NCBI GenBank assembly: GCA_046313675.1
Contig: JBKBXU010000315.1
Span: 1 to 5,286 of the forward strand
Length of the DNA: 5,286 bases
Source of the DNA: JBKBXU01 sp046313675
GTDB lineage: Bacteria; Bacteroidota; Bacteroidia; Cytophagales; Cytophagaceae
Direction of reading: 5' to 3'
The notes under the pieces were generated by a model, which searched no databases, was not told the DNA's origin, and saw only the letters and a program-made list of their open reading frames with translations. Shown here piece by piece: positions 5,241 to 5,286 of the stretch. The position numbers and the translations under genes are program-made. Positions within the stretch are counted from its first letter, which is position 1, and the number at the start of each line of letters is the position of its first letter.

Positions 5241-5286
5241 TAATATAATCTGATTAAAACGGTTTTTTTATTGCCTTAAGCGGATT

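Overview
The window looks like ordinary chromosomal DNA from a low-GC member of the Bacteroidetes, probably a Cytophagia-like lineage. Three things point there. Start codons mostly lack a Shine-Dalgarno sequence. Several intergenic regions carry the Bacteroidetes -7 promoter element TAnnTTTG. The proteins (DUF3347, a Bacteroidetes-style NdpA homologue, a LolD-type ATPase starting MLKARNIHKSY, a short ECF sigma factor) have the flavour of that phylum. The assignment rests on reading the sequence, not on a database search.

Layout. Left end (1-174): a short AT-rich region with no complete gene, then a small membrane protein of the DUF2892/YgaP-like family on + (175-387). It converges, with a 1-bp gap, on a block of minus-strand genes: a secreted DUF3347 protein (389-904), an NdpA/YejK-type nucleoid-associated protein (998-2044), a tRNA-Arg with anticodon CCG (2129-2200), and sucC, the beta subunit of succinyl-CoA synthetase (2302-3492). 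A strong hairpin terminator (2253-2284) ends sucC before the tRNA. From a shared 126-bp divergent region, a LolD-type ABC ATPase gene runs on + (3619-4269) and ends in its own long hairpin terminator (4345-4379). Next comes an ECF sigma factor gene on + (4542-5051), also closed by a terminator (5073-5097). The last ~190 bases carry no gene but contain a good Bacteroidetes promoter (5211-5240) that should drive a + strand gene beyond the window.

The genes do not form one pathway. sucC is TCA-cycle housekeeping and stands alone without sucD. The ATPase has no permease beside it, and the sigma factor has no anti-sigma gene beside it. The two left-hand genes both encode envelope proteins with conserved cysteines. 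DUF3347 often accompanies copper or heavy-metal efflux genes, so they may share a metal or thiol theme, but nothing else here supports that.

I found no mobile element, CRISPR array or clearly new multi-gene system. The most interesting points are: a tiny, very basic ORF (27 or 35 codons) that overlaps the sigma-factor start by ATGA; a perfect 8-bp inverted repeat in the sucC leader; and a 13-bp sequence present in both intergenic regions flanking the sigma-factor gene.
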